Assembly (NCBI GenBank): GCA_002498205.1
Contig: DAGQ01000124.1
Location: 1 to 8,278, forward strand
Reading direction: 5' to 3'
DNA length: 8,278 nucleotides
Source of the DNA: Euryarchaeota archaeon UBA596
GTDB taxonomy: Archaea; Thermoplasmatota; Poseidoniia; Poseidoniales; Poseidoniaceae
Shown here: one piece after another, positions 7,114-8,278 of the stretch
Layout of the letters: each line of letters begins with the position of its first letter
How positions within the stretch are numbered: the stretch's first letter is position 1
Position numbers and translations under genes: made by a program
The notes under the pieces: model-generated
What the model was told of the DNA's origin: nothing
Databases searched by the model: none
The model's input: the letters and a program-made list of their open reading frames with translations, nothing else

Positions 7114-8278
7114 ATGGCATTTGATGCAGTAAGTGTAGATGGTCTAAGATATCTTTTACCAGAATTAGTATTAGTTAGCGGTATTCTTGCTTTATTTATA
7201 ATTACAAATTTAGGAGATGCAAAAATACGTCTACCATTAACTCGTTTACGAATTCCTGCTCTTCTTGGTGGAAATAGATTCAAATGGAATTCTGATCCCA
7301 GATTACCTGGCGTAATTTCCGTTTTTACATTTATTTTGGCAATTGCAATGTTAATTCGCTCATTAGGGGGGGATGCATGTAATGAACTAGTTGAAAAATT
7401 CTGTTCTGAAACAACAATACTTACTACCTCAGGAAATAACCCTGTGGATCTACTTAAATTAGATTCTTTTAGTAGATTATTTGAATTAATGTTTTTCTTG
7501 GCTTTACTATTAGTAAGTGCTGCTAGTATTAATCGATTACAAGCAGATTCAAATCCAAGTAGTGATGATTTAGATCAATTACTAGATAATCGAAGACAAG
7601 TCGATTTCCATCTTCTTCTATTAATTTCTGGACTAGGAATGACAATTGTTGCAATGTCAATGAATTTATTTGTTTTATTTGTAGGTTTAGAATTGGCAAC
7701 TCTTCCGATATATGTAATGGTGGCATTCCATAAAGAATCAAAAGCTGGTACAGAAGCTGGAGTGAAATATTTCATAACTGGAGCAATTTCTTCTGCTATT
7801 GGATTGTATGGGATGTCGTTACTTTATCTCTGGTCTGGAAGTTTACAATTATCTGTTCTTGAAGCAACTTGGGCAGCAATGGAAAACCCTGAGACATTAC
7901 CATTATTTGGAATCAGTTTACTACTTGTAGGATTTGCATTTAAAATCAGTGCTGTTCCATTTCATTTTGTTGCTCCTGACGCATATGCTGGAGCATCAAG
8001 CCCAGTAGCAGCACTTTTAGCTACAGCATCAAAAACACTAGGATTTATTGGTTTAATGCGTATTTTAATGATTATTACATTACCAGAAACGGGTGAAACT
8101 GCTGTTTGGATGTTGGCATTTGGAATATTATCTGTAATTACAATGACATGGGGTAATTTAGCTGCATTAGGAAGTGAAAATCCAAAACGTATGCTTGCAT
8201 ATTCTTCTGTAGCTCACGCAGGATATATGATGGCTGCTTTAGTTGCTGTTGCTGCTTGGAAAAGTGGTAGTTTTTCAG
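7114..8278 (+). CDS. nuoN: Complex I subunit N, antiporter-like proton pump, 3' truncated
   Basis: NuoN (ND2-like) is the pump nearest the quinone module, next to NuoK. The ATG directly follows the nuoM stop (TAAATG), with GGTGGAG at 7103-7109 as a likely ribosome-binding site. The frame stays open to the window edge, giving 388 residues of an expected 500 or more. Motifs are FVGLELATLPIYV with E193 (TM5), EAGVKYFITGAISS with K218 (TM6), GFAFKISAVPFHFVAPDAYAG with K277 (TM7), LLATASKTLGF with K307 (TM8), and GNLAALGSENPKRMLAYSSVAHAGYMM near the edge. These align with E. coli E133, K158, K217 and K247 at a constant offset of 60, so the 60 extra residues all lie before TM5. They include a basic loop between TM1 and TM2 (about 33-68) and a loop with C89 and C97 after TM2. 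The TM12 lysine region lies beyond the window. Confidence 0.97.
   Translation, partial: MAFDAVSVDGLRYLLPELVLVSGILALFIITNLGDAKIRLPLTRLRIPALLGGNRFKWNSDPRLPGVISVFTFILAIAMLIRSLGGDACNELVEKFCSETTILTTSGNNPVDLLKLDSFSRLFELMFFLALLLVSAASINRLQADSNPSSDDLDQLLDNRRQVDFHLLLLISGLGMTIVAMSMNLFVLFVGLELATLPIYVMVAFHKESKAGTEAGVKYFITGAISSAIGLYGMSLLYLWSGSLQLSVLEATWAAMENPETLPLFGISLLLVGFAFKISAVPFHFVAPDAYAGASSPVAALLATASKTLGFIGLMRILMIITLPETGETAVWMLAFGILSVITMTWGNLAALGSENPKRMLAYSSVAHAGYMMAALVAVAAWKSGSFS

Noticed and set aside
1274..7775. Reverse-strand open frames of 60-123 codons at several places
   Set aside because: Each lies opposite a strongly supported complex I gene, has no recognisable motif or ribosome-binding site of its own, and fits antisense shadows of AT-rich coding DNA.
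3212..8278. nuoL, nuoM and nuoN as a recent repeat or duplication
   Set aside because: They share only the ancient antiporter-family motifs and each aligns best to its own subunit type.
1..8278. CRISPR, tRNA, rRNA, terminator or internal promoter
   Set aside because: No regular direct repeats, cloverleaf or T-run hairpins were seen, and the gaps between genes are at most 14 bases.

Overview
The window is one uninterrupted run of co-directional genes on the + strand encoding the membrane arm and the quinone-proximal ferredoxin subunit of a respiratory complex I (NDH-1 type). The order is nuoH (5' end cut off by the window), nuoI, nuoJ as two separate genes (here nuoJ1 and nuoJ2), nuoK, nuoL, nuoM and nuoN (3' end cut off). 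All genes were identified from family motifs read in the translations. No homology search was possible.

The organism is most likely an archaeon, and probably a marine Thermoplasmatota relative (Poseidoniales/Marine Group II-III type). This is inference. It rests on the AT-rich sequence with AGA/AGG/ATA-rich codon use, the H-I-J1-J2-K-L-M-N order, and the split nuoJ, an arrangement I know from haloarchaea and related Euryarchaeota. NuoH and NuoI also have long lineage-specific insertions. No rRNA, tRNA or taxonomic marker gene lies in the window, so this stays tentative.

Layout: 1-1401 nuoH; 1416-2375 nuoI; 2378-2641 nuoJ1; 2638-2907 nuoJ2; 2900-3202 nuoK; 3212-5410 nuoL; 5410-7113 nuoM; 7114-8278 nuoN. 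The longest gap between genes is 14 bases and several junctions overlap by 1-8 bases. Most genes have a purine-rich Shine-Dalgarno-like stretch inside the end of the previous gene. No internal promoter or terminator is visible and no stretch over 300 bases lacks a gene, so the set is most simply one translationally coupled polycistron whose promoter lies upstream of the window.

How the parts work together: NuoI carries two [4Fe-4S] clusters that pass electrons towards the quinone site, which NuoH helps to form. NuoH, J and K link this site to the three antiporter-like pumps NuoN, M and L. The ionisable residues known to matter for pumping are present in K (E36, E72), L (E172, K257, K393, K463), M (E186, K286, K317, E459) and N (E193, K218, K277, K307), so the complex looks pump-competent. 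The NADH module (NuoEFG) is not in view, so the electron donor cannot be named; archaeal complexes of this kind often lack that module.

Nothing here is a wholly new system. The unusual content is structural elaboration near the electron-transfer and quinone region: an extra Tudor/SH3-like segment of about 80 residues between the two NuoI clusters, a Cys-Asp replacing the usual Cys-Pro in NuoI, about 60 extra residues in the first NuoH loop with loss of the GPNRVG motif, a split NuoJ with altered key residues, and a histidine-rich loop in NuoL.
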